36,481 nt of DNA. Origin: BM520 sp964474455. Lineage in GTDB: Bacteria; Bacteroidota; Bacteroidia; Bacteroidales; BM520. Below, piece by piece: positions 16,397 to 27,410 of the stretch (position 1 is its first letter; every line of letters begins with the position of its first letter). The translations under genes were made by a program, and so were the position numbers. The DNA lies in contig CAYYSU010000028.1 in assembly GCA_964474455.1 (NCBI GenBank), forward strand, positions 1-36,481, given 5' to 3'. Below the pieces are notes generated by a model. The model ran no database searches. It was not told where the DNA came from and worked only from the letters and a program-made list of their open reading frames with translations.

Positions 16397-19300
16397 ATGC
16401 ATTTCCGTGCATCTAAATTACTATGGTTGCGGGGAGTAGTATTGACCATAATTATTCTTTTATATCATGGAAACCTTCTGGGGCAAGCGTATGCCAGTTT
16501 CAATTATGACATACAAATTGGTGCCCTGGGTAACACTTATAGCTGGATTGACTGTTCCTCCGGCTCCGACATCGTTTCTGGCGACGATGAACAGTCGTCC
16601 GTTTCCTGGCCTTTCACCTTTGCTTTTTATGATAACATTTATACCACTTCCAACAGTTTAAGTGTTTGTACAAATGGTTTCATCAGGTTGGATGGTGTTG
16701 CCAATACAAGTTACACTGATGCCAGCTCATACAACCTAACCGCAACGTCTACTGAACTTGATCAAATTATTGCCATGGCGGTATATGATGGAAAAGTTGG
16801 AGATAATGGAGGATGGGTACGATCGCTTGTTACAGGTAGCAGCCCCAATAGAATATTCACCATTGAGTATAACAACCTTGAAATTGATTACAACGACCGC
16901 AAATATGCGGATGTACAGGTTAGTTTTTACGAAACCTCTTATAAGGTAGTACTTAAGTTAGGCGAAGATGACCTTAGAAAGAATGGCGTTGACATGGGTA
17001 TCCACAGTGGTGTGAATAACTATTTTGACAAATGGCAGGAGATAAGAAGTGGCACAAATAACGCGTGGATTGAATATACCCCTACAGCACCACCAAATCC
17101 CCCCATGCCTCCGGCGGCCAGTTGGAATTATGGCTTTAGTACAGGTACGCTGGGTAATACTTACAGTTGGATTGACTGTTCATCGGGTAGTTTTGTTGTG
17201 AGTGGTGACGATGAGCAGGCACAAATAAACTGGCCTTTTGAATTTAACTATTATGACAATACCTACACCACGTCCAATACTTTAAGTGTTTGTACAAATG
17301 GATTTATTAGGTTGGATGGTGAGGCCAGTACTGATTATTGGGCAGCATCAAATTATGATCTAACATCGAATGCTACAAATTTTGGGCAGATAATAGCAAT
17401 GGCTGTGTATGATGGAAAGGTGGGAGATAATAATGGCTGGGTCAGATCTTTGGTGACGGGTACTGCACCCAACCGGATATTCACCATCGAATATAATAAT
17501 TTTGAAATCGACTACAATGATGGATTGTATGCCGATGTACAGGTTAGTTTTTATGAGTCCATAAACAAGATTGTCCTGAAACTAGAAACGCAGAACCTCA
17601 ATAAGTCCGGTGTTGATATGGGGCTGCATAGTGGCGTTAATACCTATTATAATAAATGGCAGGAAGTAATGAACGGAACCAATAACACATGGATAGAATA
17701 CTTACCTCCTTATGTTGAAGTTCATGCGACAATTGGTAGTTCATCTGCCTCTTATTTTACATTAAAATCTGCTTTTGATAAAATTAATGATGGTACACAT
17801 CAGGGGGAAATCACGATAGAAATTAACCATAGCACAACAGAACCTGCTTCAGCAGTACTTAACGCCAGTGGTTCGGGTAGCTCTTATTACAGCTCAATAA
17901 TAATGTACCCCACTGAAAGCGGACTATCAATAAACGGCGACCTGTATTCTCCGCTAATTGATTTAAATGGTGCTGATAATGTTACTATCGATGGCCGGGT
18001 AAATGCAACAGGTACAAGCAACGATTTAAGCATTATAAATACCAACACAGGTTCTGCTGCCGGAACATCGGCCATTCGGTTTATTAATAGTGCATCAGAT
18101 AATACCGTACAGTATTGTACCCTTAAAAGTTCCGAATCCAGATCAAGTTCTGGGATACTATTTTTTAGTACCACTTTTGCAACATCAAGCTCAGGTAATA
18201 ATAATAATATCATCGAAAATAATAATATCACTAATGCAGCAGACGCAAACAGACCCGTAAACGCAATTTACTCATCGGGAACTAATGGAAAAGACAACAG
18301 CGGAAACATCATACGAAACAATAATATTTACGATTTTTTCAAACACTCTTCTGCTTCGAGGGGCGTTTTACTGGGCGATAATAATACTGCATGGACAATT
18401 GATGGGAATAGTTTTTATGAGACAACATCGTTTTCACCAACGGGTACAGTAAATTACGATGCCATTAAAATAGACAATATAAGTGGTGGCGGATTCACGG
18501 TTTCGAACAATTACTTTGGAGGAAGCGCAGCACAATGCGGGGGAACGGCCTGGATAAAAAACAGTACTACCAATACTGTTTTTAATGCCATCTATTTAAA
18601 TGTAGGAACTACCGTTGCAAGTTCGGTGCAAAACAATACAATTCGAAACTTTAATTGGAGTAATTCGGGTAATGCAACGTGGAGTGGAATTAATATTGGT
18701 GAAGGCAGTGTGAATATTGGAACGGTGAGTGGAAACACAATAGGAGCAGCTACCGGAACAAATTCAATTATCGTTAATGGTGGTACTAATGGACAAAATA
18801 TTCATGGCATAAAAATAAGCAGTACCGGAGAGGTAAATTGCAATAATAACAGTATTGGATCAATTACTGGAGCGATAACATCAACTTTTTCAACCCATAT
18901 TTATGGTATAGAATTGTCGGGCTCTGCTGAAGCTAACATAGAAAATAATATTATCGGAAGCACTACTACTCCCAATAGTATTTATGCCAGTTCTGCCAGT
19001 ACTGCAAGGGTACAGAAGGTGTACGGCATTTATACGGAAAGCTCAGGAACAACACTCATCCATAATAATACAATTTCAAATTTAAGAAACAATACTTCAA
19101 ATACTGCTGTTGGCACCGGAGGATTTATTAATGGAGTATATATTTCCGCGGGAGCAAATACGGTTAGCGACAATACGATTAGCAATATCTCCATTGGAAA
19201 TGCTAATACGAGTACGTTTATCCCTTCAATTGTGGGTATATATTTAAATGCAGCTATCGATACACAAACAATCCATAATAACCTGATATTCAATATTTCA

Positions 19301-22300
19301 AATACTTATTCGCTGTTTGCCGGTCGTGTTGTAGGTATTTTTGCGCGAAATTCGACAGGCTCAAATCCCGGTAATATTAGCGCAAACTTTATTCATAGTT
19401 TATCTGTGGTGGGAACATCTATTGGAGCCAGTATTTATGGGATCTATGAAGATACGGACGGCATTACGTACTCCAATAACATTATCTCTTTAGGGGGAAA
19501 CACCTCCCCCGAAATGTGTGGGATATTTGATAATGGAGTTTCTGGCAAAACAGTTAATATCTTCTTTAATTCAATTTATATTTTTGGAACAAATTTCGGT
19601 TCCGAAGAATCATTTGCCATTAAATATAGAACCAGTGGTAATAGCAGGGATTTACGAAACAATATCCTGTTTAATGCCAGGAGCGGCGGTTCGGGTGGTC
19701 ATTATGCCATTTATTATAACACTGCAGGCGGAACTTTTACCGCAGATTATAATGATTATTTTGTTAATGGAACCGGCGGAGTCATTGCTCATTATAATGG
19801 AGACCAAAGTACATTGGCGTTGTTGCAAACCGCGAACTCACAAGATGCACATAGCTTAAATACCAACCCAGGTTTTGCAACAGCCGGAGGAACCAACTCT
19901 TCGGATTATATAACATCGGCTGAATTACCCGGTGTTCATGGAACAGGAGTTACTACTGATTATGATGGTGTTACACGCAGCATCCCGCCTAAAATGGGGG
20001 CTTTGGATTTCACCGAAAGCTATGTTTGGCAGGGAGGTTTTAGCACCAATTTTGCAGCCGCAACTAACTGGCAAAATAGCGCGGTGCCACCTAATGGTGC
20101 AGATATATCGTTTTCTGCTACTGCTGCAAGGGATTGTTATTTAGATCAAAACCGAACGCTAAAAAACATTACCAACACAAGTGATAAAAAGTTAGTTGTA
20201 AATGGGAAACAACTCACCTTGACCGGAGATATAGTTTCGGCTACCGCCAACCAGTTAGATGCTTCAATGGCCTCATCAGTGGTGATATTTGCCGGAAATG
20301 CTGCTCAAAATATTCCAACGGGAGTTTTGGTTTCAAACACAATGGATGGATTAGAACTCAACAACAGCCATGGATTGACTCAACATGGGGATTTAATACT
20401 ACCTACAGCCTTGACTTTGACGAGCGGCGCCTATTCCATTGGTGCGAATACCTTGACCATAAATGGTAGTATCTCATCAACTTCAGGTTCTCTAGCCGGC
20501 GGAAGCACTTCAAATATTATTATTGGTGGAAGTGGAACAAATACCACATTACCTGGTGTTTTTATTAATAACCTAACTCTGAATCGTGCCAATGGAATTA
20601 GTTTAATGGGCTCGCTAAATGTTGGTGGTACATTGGTGTTAACGGCGGGTACATTATCTGTTGGAGCCAATACATTAACGATTTCAGGAAATTCACTCAC
20701 ACGTGTAAGTGGAAATATCGATGCCGGTAACGCATCTGCAACTCTGGAGTTTACTAACTCTTCTGCCATAACACTTCCCGCATCAATATTTACAGGAAAT
20801 ATAAACAACCTGACCATAAATGGCGCAGGAGTTACTGCCGTTGAGGATTTGAGCATAAATGGTGTTCTTGATATACAAAGTGCTAATCCTTCAGCTGTTA
20901 AAGGTAGCTTTGATATGGGATCTCACACCTTACTTATGGGTGCGACAGCCTCAAACATTGGTATTGGCGATGTTACAGGAATAATTAAAAGAACGACCAT
21001 TTTAGCGAATACTTTATATACTTTTGGGCATCAACATTCCAGTATTATTTTTCCGGCAATTGGGACACTTCCTACTGAAATAAGACTTAAAGTCACCATT
21101 GGCATTGCTCCAAGCTGGAAGAGCGATGGCATTAAGAGGATCTATGATATTGCTCAAATTGGCGCAAGCGGAACAAAAGGTACTATCACATCTCACTATT
21201 TGGATAGTGAATTAAATGGAAATGAAGAAATTAATTTAAGTTATTTCAGTTATATATTTTCCAGTTCAACTCTATTAGATCGCGGACTCTCCCATATAAA
21301 TATTTATGAAAACTGGATATCATTAAATAATACCGACTTTGGTAATCTTCCTGCAGCTTTTGGGGAAATAGAACACGGGTTTGGTGTATCTACTTCAGAT
21401 GTTATAACATGGGATGGGTCAGAGAGTACCGATTGGTTTAATCAATATAACTGGATACCTGCTTATAGTCCTGATCCAACCAAGAGAGTAATTATACCTG
21501 ATGCATCATTAACACCGCGGAATCCTATTATACAAGATGGTTATAAAGATACAATAAGATCATTAACCATTCAAGCTGGTGGGATTTTAACAGCCGGCGC
21601 TAATACAGAGCTCATGGTAAAAGGCTCGAGTGGTGCCTGGAGCAATCATGGTACTTTTCATGCAAATACGAGTAAAGTTATCTTTGATCATGGTGTTGCT
21701 TCAAACATTGTTACGATTGCCGGAACAACAAATTTTTATAATATTTCAGTGGGTGAGAATACAACTATTTCTCCCGTTCCAGGCTGCATAATACGAATAG
21801 CCGGAGCTGCAACACATACTCCCACAAGCCTGGCCGACTGGTCTGCAATAAATAGTACAGTAGAGTGGAATGGTGCCAATCAAACGATATTAAATCCATC
21901 TGGAATTGGTGGTAATAGTGGTTATTACAACCTGATACTCAGTGGAAGCGGAACTAAAACCATGCCTGCCTCCAACATAAACATCAGAGGGGATTTTATA
22001 CTCGACGGGACTGTTACTGCAACTGCCGCCTCTGCCTTAACCATTGCAGGAAGTTTAAACATTGGTGAGGGAACGACGTTTGCCACCGGTGTTTACGATC
22101 ATACGGTAGGAGGGAATTTTGATAATGATGGTACATTTACACCGTCGCCTACAACACTCATTAGCCTTATTGGAAGTTCTTCGCAGTCGATTTTGGGCAG
22201 TGCGCCGACAGGTTTCGAGAAGTTGACCATAAATAACTCAGCCGGTGTAGATATTTATATAGATGCTACAGTAAATAATACCCTTACCCTAAGCAACGGA

Positions 22301-25300
22301 AATTTAAATGTGAGATCAACTACCCTGGCAATAAATGGAAATGTATCCAAGACTTCAGGATTTTTAAATGTAACTCCTTTTTCTTCATTGTCATTTGGAG
22401 GAACAACAGCCCTTACCCTTGCTAGCAATCTGTTTTATGCAACGCCTTCTATTGATACTTTAACCATAAACCGAACCGGAGGTGTGGCTTTTGAAAGTGA
22501 TTTAACTGTAAATGGGGAACTCCATTTGCAAAGTGCAAATCCTTCAAGTACCAAAGGCTGCCTTGATATGGGAACAAACACCTTAACGATGGGTGAAACG
22601 TCAACAACAATTGGTATTGGTGACCTCACAGGAATTGTAAAAAGAGAGCATCCATTTATAACAAATACAGAATATACTTTTGGAAGCCAATACACCACCA
22701 TTGATTTTATCGATGGAAATTTAAGGCCAACCTGGATAAGCATAAAAGTTACTATTGGCTCGGTTCCCGCATGGAGCCCCTGGTCTCCATCACCCAACGG
22801 GAAGGTGAAAAGACTTTATCAGGTGGCTTGTTCAGATAACTCTTCAACAGCACTTACCAATATTAATATGCGCTATTTGTTATCTGAATTAGATGCGACT
22901 TATAATGATGAATCAAAACTTGTGTTCTGGCATAAAATGACGGGATATAATAATGGTTTACCTCATGAACATGGTAAAGCCACTCAGAATTTTACTAACC
23001 ATACCATTGGGGTAGTTGGTCTTATTTTTGGCTCTTCAGCCACCACTAACCTTGATGATTCACAAGTTGCAATTGCCTACTCTGTTGCCACGAAAAATAC
23101 CTGGAAAGGGGAGGTGTCAGGATTTGAAACAGAATGGGAACAAACACAAAATTGGACTGCTGGGCATGTTCCTTTATCTACAGAGGATGTATTAATACCT
23201 GGTGGCTTAACTTACTATCCATCATTAACAGCTATGGCAAATGCAGTAGCAGGCACGATTGAAATTGAACCTGGTGCTTCGATTACAGCCAACTCCTATA
23301 CTCTTACCGTTTCCGGAGCAGGTGGTGCATGGAATAATAATGGAACATTTTTTCCTGGAACGGGTAAGATATTTTTTAACCATGGTGTTTCAAGCGAGAT
23401 TGTAACCGTTGCTGGTAATACTGATTTCTATAATATTTCGGTGGCGGCAAACACCACTATTGTGCCTGTACCTGGTTGTATTTTTAGAATTGCAGGCGCG
23501 GCATCAGCTACTCCCACCAGTAGGGCTGACTGGTCGGCTGTTAACAGTACTGTAGAGTGGAATGGCGCAAATCAAAATATACTAAACCCACAAGGCATCG
23601 GTGGAAATAGCGGTTTTTATAACCTCATACTTAGCGGTAGTGGAACCAAAACAATGCCTTCGTCAGCAATGACTATTCATGGTGACTTCAGTACATCGGG
23701 TAGTGCCTCCGTCACAGCTGCCGACTCGTTAATTGTTCTTGGAAACACAACCATAGGATCGGGCTCTGCCTTTGCTACGGGGATTCATCATCATTTATTG
23801 GCAGGAAATTTCGAGAATAATGGCACTTTTACTCCTACAAGTGGAGGCAATATGATATTCAGCGGTACCTCAGCACAAACAATATCAGGAAGCTCAACCA
23901 CCAGTTTCGATGGGTTATGCCTTGAGAATCCTAACGGCGTCATCATGGAGAGTGATATCAATGTGAATAATTTGCTTGCACTATGTGATGGCCTCTTATA
24001 TGTAGGAGCAAATACTCTGGGAATAAATGGCACAATAAGTAATGTATCTGGAAATATAGAGGTGAGTAGCATCGGCTCATTATCTTTTGGTGGTACAAAT
24101 GCCATTACATTAAACAACAACCTGTTTAATGAGCATATAACCATAAATAATCTTACAGTTAATCGTTCCGGCGGCGTTACAATGGGAAATGAGAATATCA
24201 CTGTGAGTGGATCTTTGACGTTAACTTCCGGCACACTTACTTTGGCTGCTAATACACTCACCATTGCAGGAACATCACCAACTCGAACCGTTGGAAATAT
24301 CGATGCCAGCCATGCGTCAGCAAATCTGGCTTTTGAGAATACAACACCTATTACGTTACCCGCCTCTTTATTTAGTGGTAATGTAAATAATATGACCATT
24401 AATGGCGCTGGAGGCATAACGGCCGACGGTGACTTTACGGTTGACGGAATACTGCATTTGCAAAGTGCCAATCCATCCTCTGTTAAAGGTAGTTTGGATA
24501 TGAGCAGTCATACCATAAACATGGGAGCAAATTCAACTACCATAGGACAAGGTGATGTGTCAGGTATCATTAAAAGAACAAGCATTGCCTCCAATACAAC
24601 CTATACGATGGGAAATCAATACACAACTATTTATTTTCCAAATGTTGGAACCCTGCCAACACAAATGAGCCTGAAGGTAACTTTGGGTAGTGCCCCTTCC
24701 TGGAGAACAGTCGCCATTGAGCGGGTGTATGATTTTATCCAAACGGGCGGAAGTGGAACAGAGGCCGTGTTGCAAAGCCATTACCTTGATTCAGAACTTA
24801 ATGGTAATGATGAAAATAAACTTGTTCAGTGGATGCACATTCATGATCCTTCATTAACCATTGAGTATGGCAGGTCAGATCATAACACCAACGAAAACTG
24901 GGTTGCTGTTTCCAATGTAAATGTGGGTGTTTACTCTTCCATCTTTGGAGAAGTAGAAATGGTAGTGGATGAATATCAGCTCCAGAATCTCACATGGAAT
25001 GGATCAACGAGTACATCATGGGTTACAGCTACAAACTGGACACCACAGGGGGCGCCGTCAGACGAGACCGTAGTTACAATTCCCGATGCCGCAACAACAA
25101 CCTTTGACCCTTCTATTCCAGTAACCGGAATATGTGGAAAGGTGGTTATTGAGAGCGGAGGAATTTTGAATTCTGTGGATGATGGTCAATTAACAGTTAA
25201 GGGGGCTGGTAGTGCCTGGGATAACAGTGGAACCTTTGCACCCGGAACGGGAACGGTTATTTTCGCCAATGGTAACGAGGCAGAAATTGTAACTGTTTCG

Positions 25301-27208
25301 GGAATAAATAGTTTCTATAATTTAACAGTAAGCAATAAAACCAGGGTTCAACCTGCAACAAATAGTATTATCAATATTGCCGGAGCACTGAGTAATGATA
25401 ATGGCAATGGCATACTCGATTTTAGTTCAAATGTCAACACTGTGTGTTTTAATGGCGGTAAGGTTCAGTATGTTGTCAATCCGGGTGGAAGCTATGGCTA
25501 TTATCATTTAAGTTTTAGTGATGATGGATTAATTATGTTCCCTGAATCTTCATTAAAAATTATGGGGAACCTTACTATTGATGCTGCTATTTCTACCACC
25601 AACAACACACTTTTGATTGGAGGAACAGGCACTCAAAATATTGGGGGTGCTACTGCTTCAACACTCAATAACCTAACCATTGATAATGCCAGTGGTGTTT
25701 TACTTACAAATACTGCCCTTACTACTATTTCCGGGAACTTGCTCATTAATAGCGGTAAGAAATTTGAAGTTGGTGCTGCACAAAAACTTACAGTAACCGG
25801 ATCGATTATCAACAACGCCGGTGCTAGTGGTTTTATACTTAACTCTGATGCAACAGGTACCGCTTCACTTATTCATAATACAGCTAGTATAGCTGCAACT
25901 GTAGAACGATATATTAGCGGCGCCGACGAAGATTGGCATTTTATCTCCTCTCCTGTTGCTGATCAGGGAATCAGCGGTGACTGGCTGCCTTCAGGAACAT
26001 ATGGAAATGGAACAGGGTACGACTTATATCTCTGGGACGAACCCACAAGCTGTTGGATTTATCATTTAAATACAACATCACCCGTAAACTGGAATACAGT
26101 TCATGCGGGAACCGATTTTATGGTTGGGCGAGGTTATCTCTATTCCGTGGAGGCAACAAATCCTACGAAGTCGTTTGCAGGAGACTTAAACCTTGGCGAT
26201 ATAAGTTATGGCCTTACAATTAGTGGTACTGATTTGTCGGTACAAGGCTTCAACTTCGTTGGTAATCCATACTCCTCATCGATCGATTGGATGGCTGCTT
26301 CCGGGTGGACACATACCGACTTGGTTGTATCGGGCGGTGGTTACAATATGTGGATTTGGAACCCTGCAGCCAGCAATTATGGTGTGTATAATTCAGCCGA
26401 TCTCGATGGGGTGGGAACCAATTCCGTTACCCGTTATATTGCTCCGATGCAGGGCTTCTTTGTGGAAGCTGCTAACGCAGGAAATATTGGTATGTCAAAT
26501 ACAATCCGGGTTCATGATGGCGCCGGAGATTGGTTTAAACATTTGCATAAACAAGCAAAAAATGTAAACCTAAGTGTAGCTTCCGCTGAAGGGTTTGGTT
26601 CAGATGAAATCTTGCTTGCATTTGGTTATGCAAAGAAGCAGAAGGGTGCTAAAAAACTGTTCAGCCATGTTGCTACTGCACCCGCTTTATATATGAGCTC
26701 ATCAGGGGAAGATCTAACAGTTGGATATTTCACAACTCCCAAAGAGACACTTATGGTTCCCATAAATTTCACCCCGGGTAGAGATGGTGACTTCACCATC
26801 GCGGGTCAGTTTGATATGGACGCTTTTGACATGGTGTGGATAGAGGACAGGAAAGAGAATTACTATATGGATATGAAGGTGAACTCTGCATACAGGTTTA
26901 GTGCCACAGTTTCGGATGCTGCTGATCGGTTTGTGCTGCATTTTGGCACAATGTTGCCACAAGAAAACAAGGAGTTGCCTGCTCGTATTTATTACAATGG
27001 AAATAATTTAGTGGTAGATCTCTCATTGGTCGATGAAGATGCTAACCTTCAGATAGTCGATCTATCTGGTCGGGTTTTATTCAAACAAGATATTCAAGGA
27101 AAAATAAAAAACAACATAGATATTTTCATAAACACACAGGTTGTACTGGTATATGTCAGTACATCCAACGCATTGATTTGCAGGAAGATACCTGTAAATA
27201 GACATTAA
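16397..27208 (+). CDS. Giant repeat-rich secreted beta-helix protein with degenerate T9SS type A-like C-terminus
   Basis: About 3603 residues from the ATG at 16397. That start gives a good signal peptide (basic HFRASKLLWLR, then a hydrophobic stretch ending LLGQA); the in-frame ATG at 16331 adds a Cys-rich prefix and is less likely. Two tandem 208-residue domains come first (about residues 31-235 and 241-440; NTYSWIDCSSGS, NGFIRLDG, IIAMAVYDGKVGDN). A right-handed parallel beta-helix region follows (about 510-1170, dense NN-x-I rungs). Four W-x-G...NW...P domains begin near residues 1208, 1671, 2233 and 2865, interleaved with beta-rich supermodules. Near 3167 a DWHFISSPV domain starts, and the last 75 residues resemble a type A sorting domain (NLQIVDLSGRVLFKQDI) with an atypical end. 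It is probably a surface adhesin or fibre exported by T9SS. No catalytic site is evident. The DUF4402 subunit gene begins 200 nt downstream. Confidence 0.85.
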   Translation: MHFRASKLLWLRGVVLTIIILLYHGNLLGQAYASFNYDIQIGALGNTYSWIDCSSGSDIVSGDDEQSSVSWPFTFAFYDNIYTTSNSLSVCTNGFIRLDGVANTSYTDASSYNLTATSTELDQIIAMAVYDGKVGDNGGWVRSLVTGSSPNRIFTIEYNNLEIDYNDRKYADVQVSFYETSYKVVLKLGEDDLRKNGVDMGIHSGVNNYFDKWQEIRSGTNNAWIEYTPTAPPNPPMPPAASWNYGFSTGTLGNTYSWIDCSSGSFVVSGDDEQAQINWPFEFNYYDNTYTTSNTLSVCTNGFIRLDGEASTDYWAASNYDLTSNATNFGQIIAMAVYDGKVGDNNGWVRSLVTGTAPNRIFTIEYNNFEIDYNDGLYADVQVSFYESINKIVLKLETQNLNKSGVDMGLHSGVNTYYNKWQEVMNGTNNTWIEYLPPYVEVHATIGSSSASYFTLKSAFDKINDGTHQGEITIEINHSTTEPASAVLNASGSGSSYYSSIIMYPTESGLSINGDLYSPLIDLNGADNVTIDGRVNATGTSNDLSIINTNTGSAAGTSAIRFINSASDNTVQYCTLKSSESRSSSGILFFSTTFATSSSGNNNNIIENNNITNAADANRPVNAIYSSGTNGKDNSGNIIRNNNIYDFFKHSSASRGVLLGDNNTAWTIDGNSFYETTSFSPTGTVNYDAIKIDNISGGGFTVSNNYFGGSAAQCGGTAWIKNSTTNTVFNAIYLNVGTTVASSVQNNTIRNFNWSNSGNATWSGINIGEGSVNIGTVSGNTIGAATGTNSIIVNGGTNGQNIHGIKISSTGEVNCNNNSIGSITGAITSTFSTHIYGIELSGSAEANIENNIIGSTTTPNSIYASSASTARVQKVYGIYTESSGTTLIHNNTISNLRNNTSNTAVGTGGFINGVYISAGANTVSDNTISNISIGNANTSTFIPSIVGIYLNAAIDTQTIHNNLIFNISNTYSLFAGRVVGIFARNSTGSNPGNISANFIHSLSVVGTSIGASIYGIYEDTDGITYSNNIISLGGNTSPEMCGIFDNGVSGKTVNIFFNSIYIFGTNFGSEESFAIKYRTSGNSRDLRNNILFNARSGGSGGHYAIYYNTAGGTFTADYNDYFVNGTGGVIAHYNGDQSTLALLQTANSQDAHSLNTNPGFATAGGTNSSDYITSAELPGVHGTGVTTDYDGVTRSIPPKMGALDFTESYVWQGGFSTNFAAATNWQNSAVPPNGADISFSATAARDCYLDQNRTLKNITNTSDKKLVVNGKQLTLTGDIVSATANQLDASMASSVVIFAGNAAQNIPTGVLVSNTMDGLELNNSHGLTQHGDLILPTALTLTSGAYSIGANTLTINGSISSTSGSLAGGSTSNIIIGGSGTNTTLPGVFINNLTLNRANGISLMGSLNVGGTLVLTAGTLSVGANTLTISGNSLTRVSGNIDAGNASATLEFTNSSAITLPASIFTGNINNLTINGAGVTAVEDLSINGVLDIQSANPSAVKGSFDMGSHTLLMGATASNIGIGDVTGIIKRTTILANTLYTFGHQHSSIIFPAIGTLPTEIRLKVTIGIAPSWKSDGIKRIYDIAQIGASGTKGTITSHYLDSELNGNEEINLSYFSYIFSSSTLLDRGLSHINIYENWISLNNTDFGNLPAAFGEIEHGFGVSTSDVITWDGSESTDWFNQYNWIPAYSPDPTKRVIIPDASLTPRNPIIQDGYKDTIRSLTIQAGGILTAGANTELMVKGSSGAWSNHGTFHANTSKVIFDHGVASNIVTIAGTTNFYNISVGENTTISPVPGCIIRIAGAATHTPTSLADWSAINSTVEWNGANQTILNPSGIGGNSGYYNLILSGSGTKTMPASNINIRGDFILDGTVTATAASALTIAGSLNIGEGTTFATGVYDHTVGGNFDNDGTFTPSPTTLISLIGSSSQSILGSAPTGFEKLTINNSAGVDIYIDATVNNTLTLSNGNLNVRSTTLAINGNVSKTSGFLNVTPFSSLSFGGTTALTLASNLFYATPSIDTLTINRTGGVAFESDLTVNGELHLQSANPSSTKGCLDMGTNTLTMGETSTTIGIGDLTGIVKREHPFITNTEYTFGSQYTTIDFIDGNLRPTWISIKVTIGSVPAWSPWSPSPNGKVKRLYQVACSDNSSTALTNINMRYLLSELDATYNDESKLVFWHKMTGYNNGLPHEHGKATQNFTNHTIGVVGLIFGSSATTNLDDSQVAIAYSVATKNTWKGEVSGFETEWEQTQNWTAGHVPLSTEDVLIPGGLTYYPSLTAMANAVAGTIEIEPGASITANSYTLTVSGAGGAWNNNGTFFPGTGKIFFNHGVSSEIVTVAGNTDFYNISVAANTTIVPVPGCIFRIAGAASATPTSRADWSAVNSTVEWNGANQNILNPQGIGGNSGFYNLILSGSGTKTMPSSAMTIHGDFSTSGSASVTAADSLIVLGNTTIGSGSAFATGIHHHLLAGNFENNGTFTPTSGGNMIFSGTSAQTISGSSTTSFDGLCLENPNGVIMESDINVNNLLALCDGLLYVGANTLGINGTISNVSGNIEVSSIGSLSFGGTNAITLNNNLFNEHITINNLTVNRSGGVTMGNENITVSGSLTLTSGTLTLAANTLTIAGTSPTRTVGNIDASHASANLAFENTTPITLPASLFSGNVNNMTINGAGGITADGDFTVDGILHLQSANPSSVKGSLDMSSHTINMGANSTTIGQGDVSGIIKRTSIASNTTYTMGNQYTTIYFPNVGTLPTQMSLKVTLGSAPSWRTVAIERVYDFIQTGGSGTEAVLQSHYLDSELNGNDENKLVQWMHIHDPSLTIEYGRSDHNTNENWVAVSNVNVGVYSSIFGEVEMVVDEYQLQNLTWNGSTSTSWVTATNWTPQGAPSDETVVTIPDAATTTFDPSIPVTGICGKVVIESGGILNSVDDGQLTVKGAGSAWDNSGTFAPGTGTVIFANGNEAEIVTVSGINSFYNLTVSNKTRVQPATNSIINIAGALSNDNGNGILDFSSNVNTVCFNGGKVQYVVNPGGSYGYYHLSFSDDGLIMFPESSLKIMGNLTIDAAISTTNNTLLIGGTGTQNIGGATASTLNNLTIDNASGVLLTNTALTTISGNLLINSGKKFEVGAAQKLTVTGSIINNAGASGFILNSDATGTASLIHNTASIAATVERYISGADEDWHFISSPVADQGISGDWLPSGTYGNGTGYDLYLWDEPTSCWIYHLNTTSPVNWNTVHAGTDFMVGRGYLYSVEATNPTKSFAGDLNLGDISYGLTISGTDLSVQGFNFVGNPYSSSIDWMAASGWTHTDLVVSGGGYNMWIWNPAASNYGVYNSADLDGVGTNSVTRYIAPMQGFFVEAANAGNIGMSNTIRVHDGAGDWFKHLHKQAKNVNLSVASAEGFGSDEILLAFGYAKKQKGAKKLFSHVATAPALYMSSSGEDLTVGYFTTPKETLMVPINFTPGRDGDFTIAGQFDMDAFDMVWIEDRKENYYMDMKVNSAYRFSATVSDAADRFVLHFGTMLPQENKELPARIYYNGNNLVVDLSLVDEDANLQIVDLSGRVLFKQDIQGKIKNNIDIFINTQVVLVYVSTSNALICRKIPVNRH
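16532..17715 (+). repeat. Tandem 208-residue N-terminal domains of the giant protein
   Basis: The segment encoding NTYSWIDCSSGS recurs exactly 624 nt (208 codons) later, at 16532 and 17156. Further matches at the same offset are NGFIRLDG, MAVYDGKVGDN, NRIFTIEYNN and DVQVSFYE. The copies are diverged at DNA level, so the duplication is old and maintained. Confidence 0.8.
20867..25100 (+). repeat. Three-fold supermodule in the giant protein (551 and 644 codon spacing)
   Basis: The signature L-x-x-QSANPSS-x-KG...DM...G-x-GD-x-(T/S)GI-x-KR starts at 20867, 22520 and 24452, a spacing of 1653 and 1932 nt. Each copy is followed by a YTFG/YTMG line, a YLDSELN or YLLSELD line, and a W-x-G...NW domain. 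Copies one and two also share the stretch from VPGC through NSTVEWNGANQ to SGSGTKTMP almost unchanged. Confidence 0.8.
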
Positions 27209-27281
27209 AAAATGGAAATAGAGTTAATAATTAAATCTAGTAAAAACTAAAATTTAAAAGATGAAGAATGAGCCTTAAATC

Positions 27282-27345
27282 ATGCGGGTGAGCCGCCCCC
27301 CAGGGAGGAGCATCGATTCCCGAATTGTATGTTATTCAAGGAATC
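27282..27345. promoter_or_regulatory. Structured, GC-rich leader upstream of the first DUF4402 gene
   Basis: A short GC-rich block (27284-27308, with GCGG/CCGC arms and a C-run) stands out in AT-rich DNA. It is followed by a hairpin: GATTCC (27315-27320) pairs with GGAATC (27340-27345), and GAAT (27322-27325) with ATTC (27334-27337), around an 8-nt loop. It sits 66-130 nt before the ATG at 27411. This suggests an untranslated leader or regulatory element of the fibre operon. No consensus promoter was found, and the function is inferred from position only. Confidence 0.3.
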
Positions 27346-27410
27346 AGCAAACATTTATTACCGATGCAAAATTTATTAACAAATCTTTTTATACACTAAA
27401 TAATTTTATT

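Noticed and set aside
17887..25815. Several long antisense open frames inside the giant gene
   Set aside because: They mirror the repetitive codon pattern of the sense gene and lack plausible starts or family features.
27282..27410. N-terminal extension of the first DUF4402 subunit
   Set aside because: The in-frame extension has no family similarity and would bury the signal peptide; the region looks like a structured leader.
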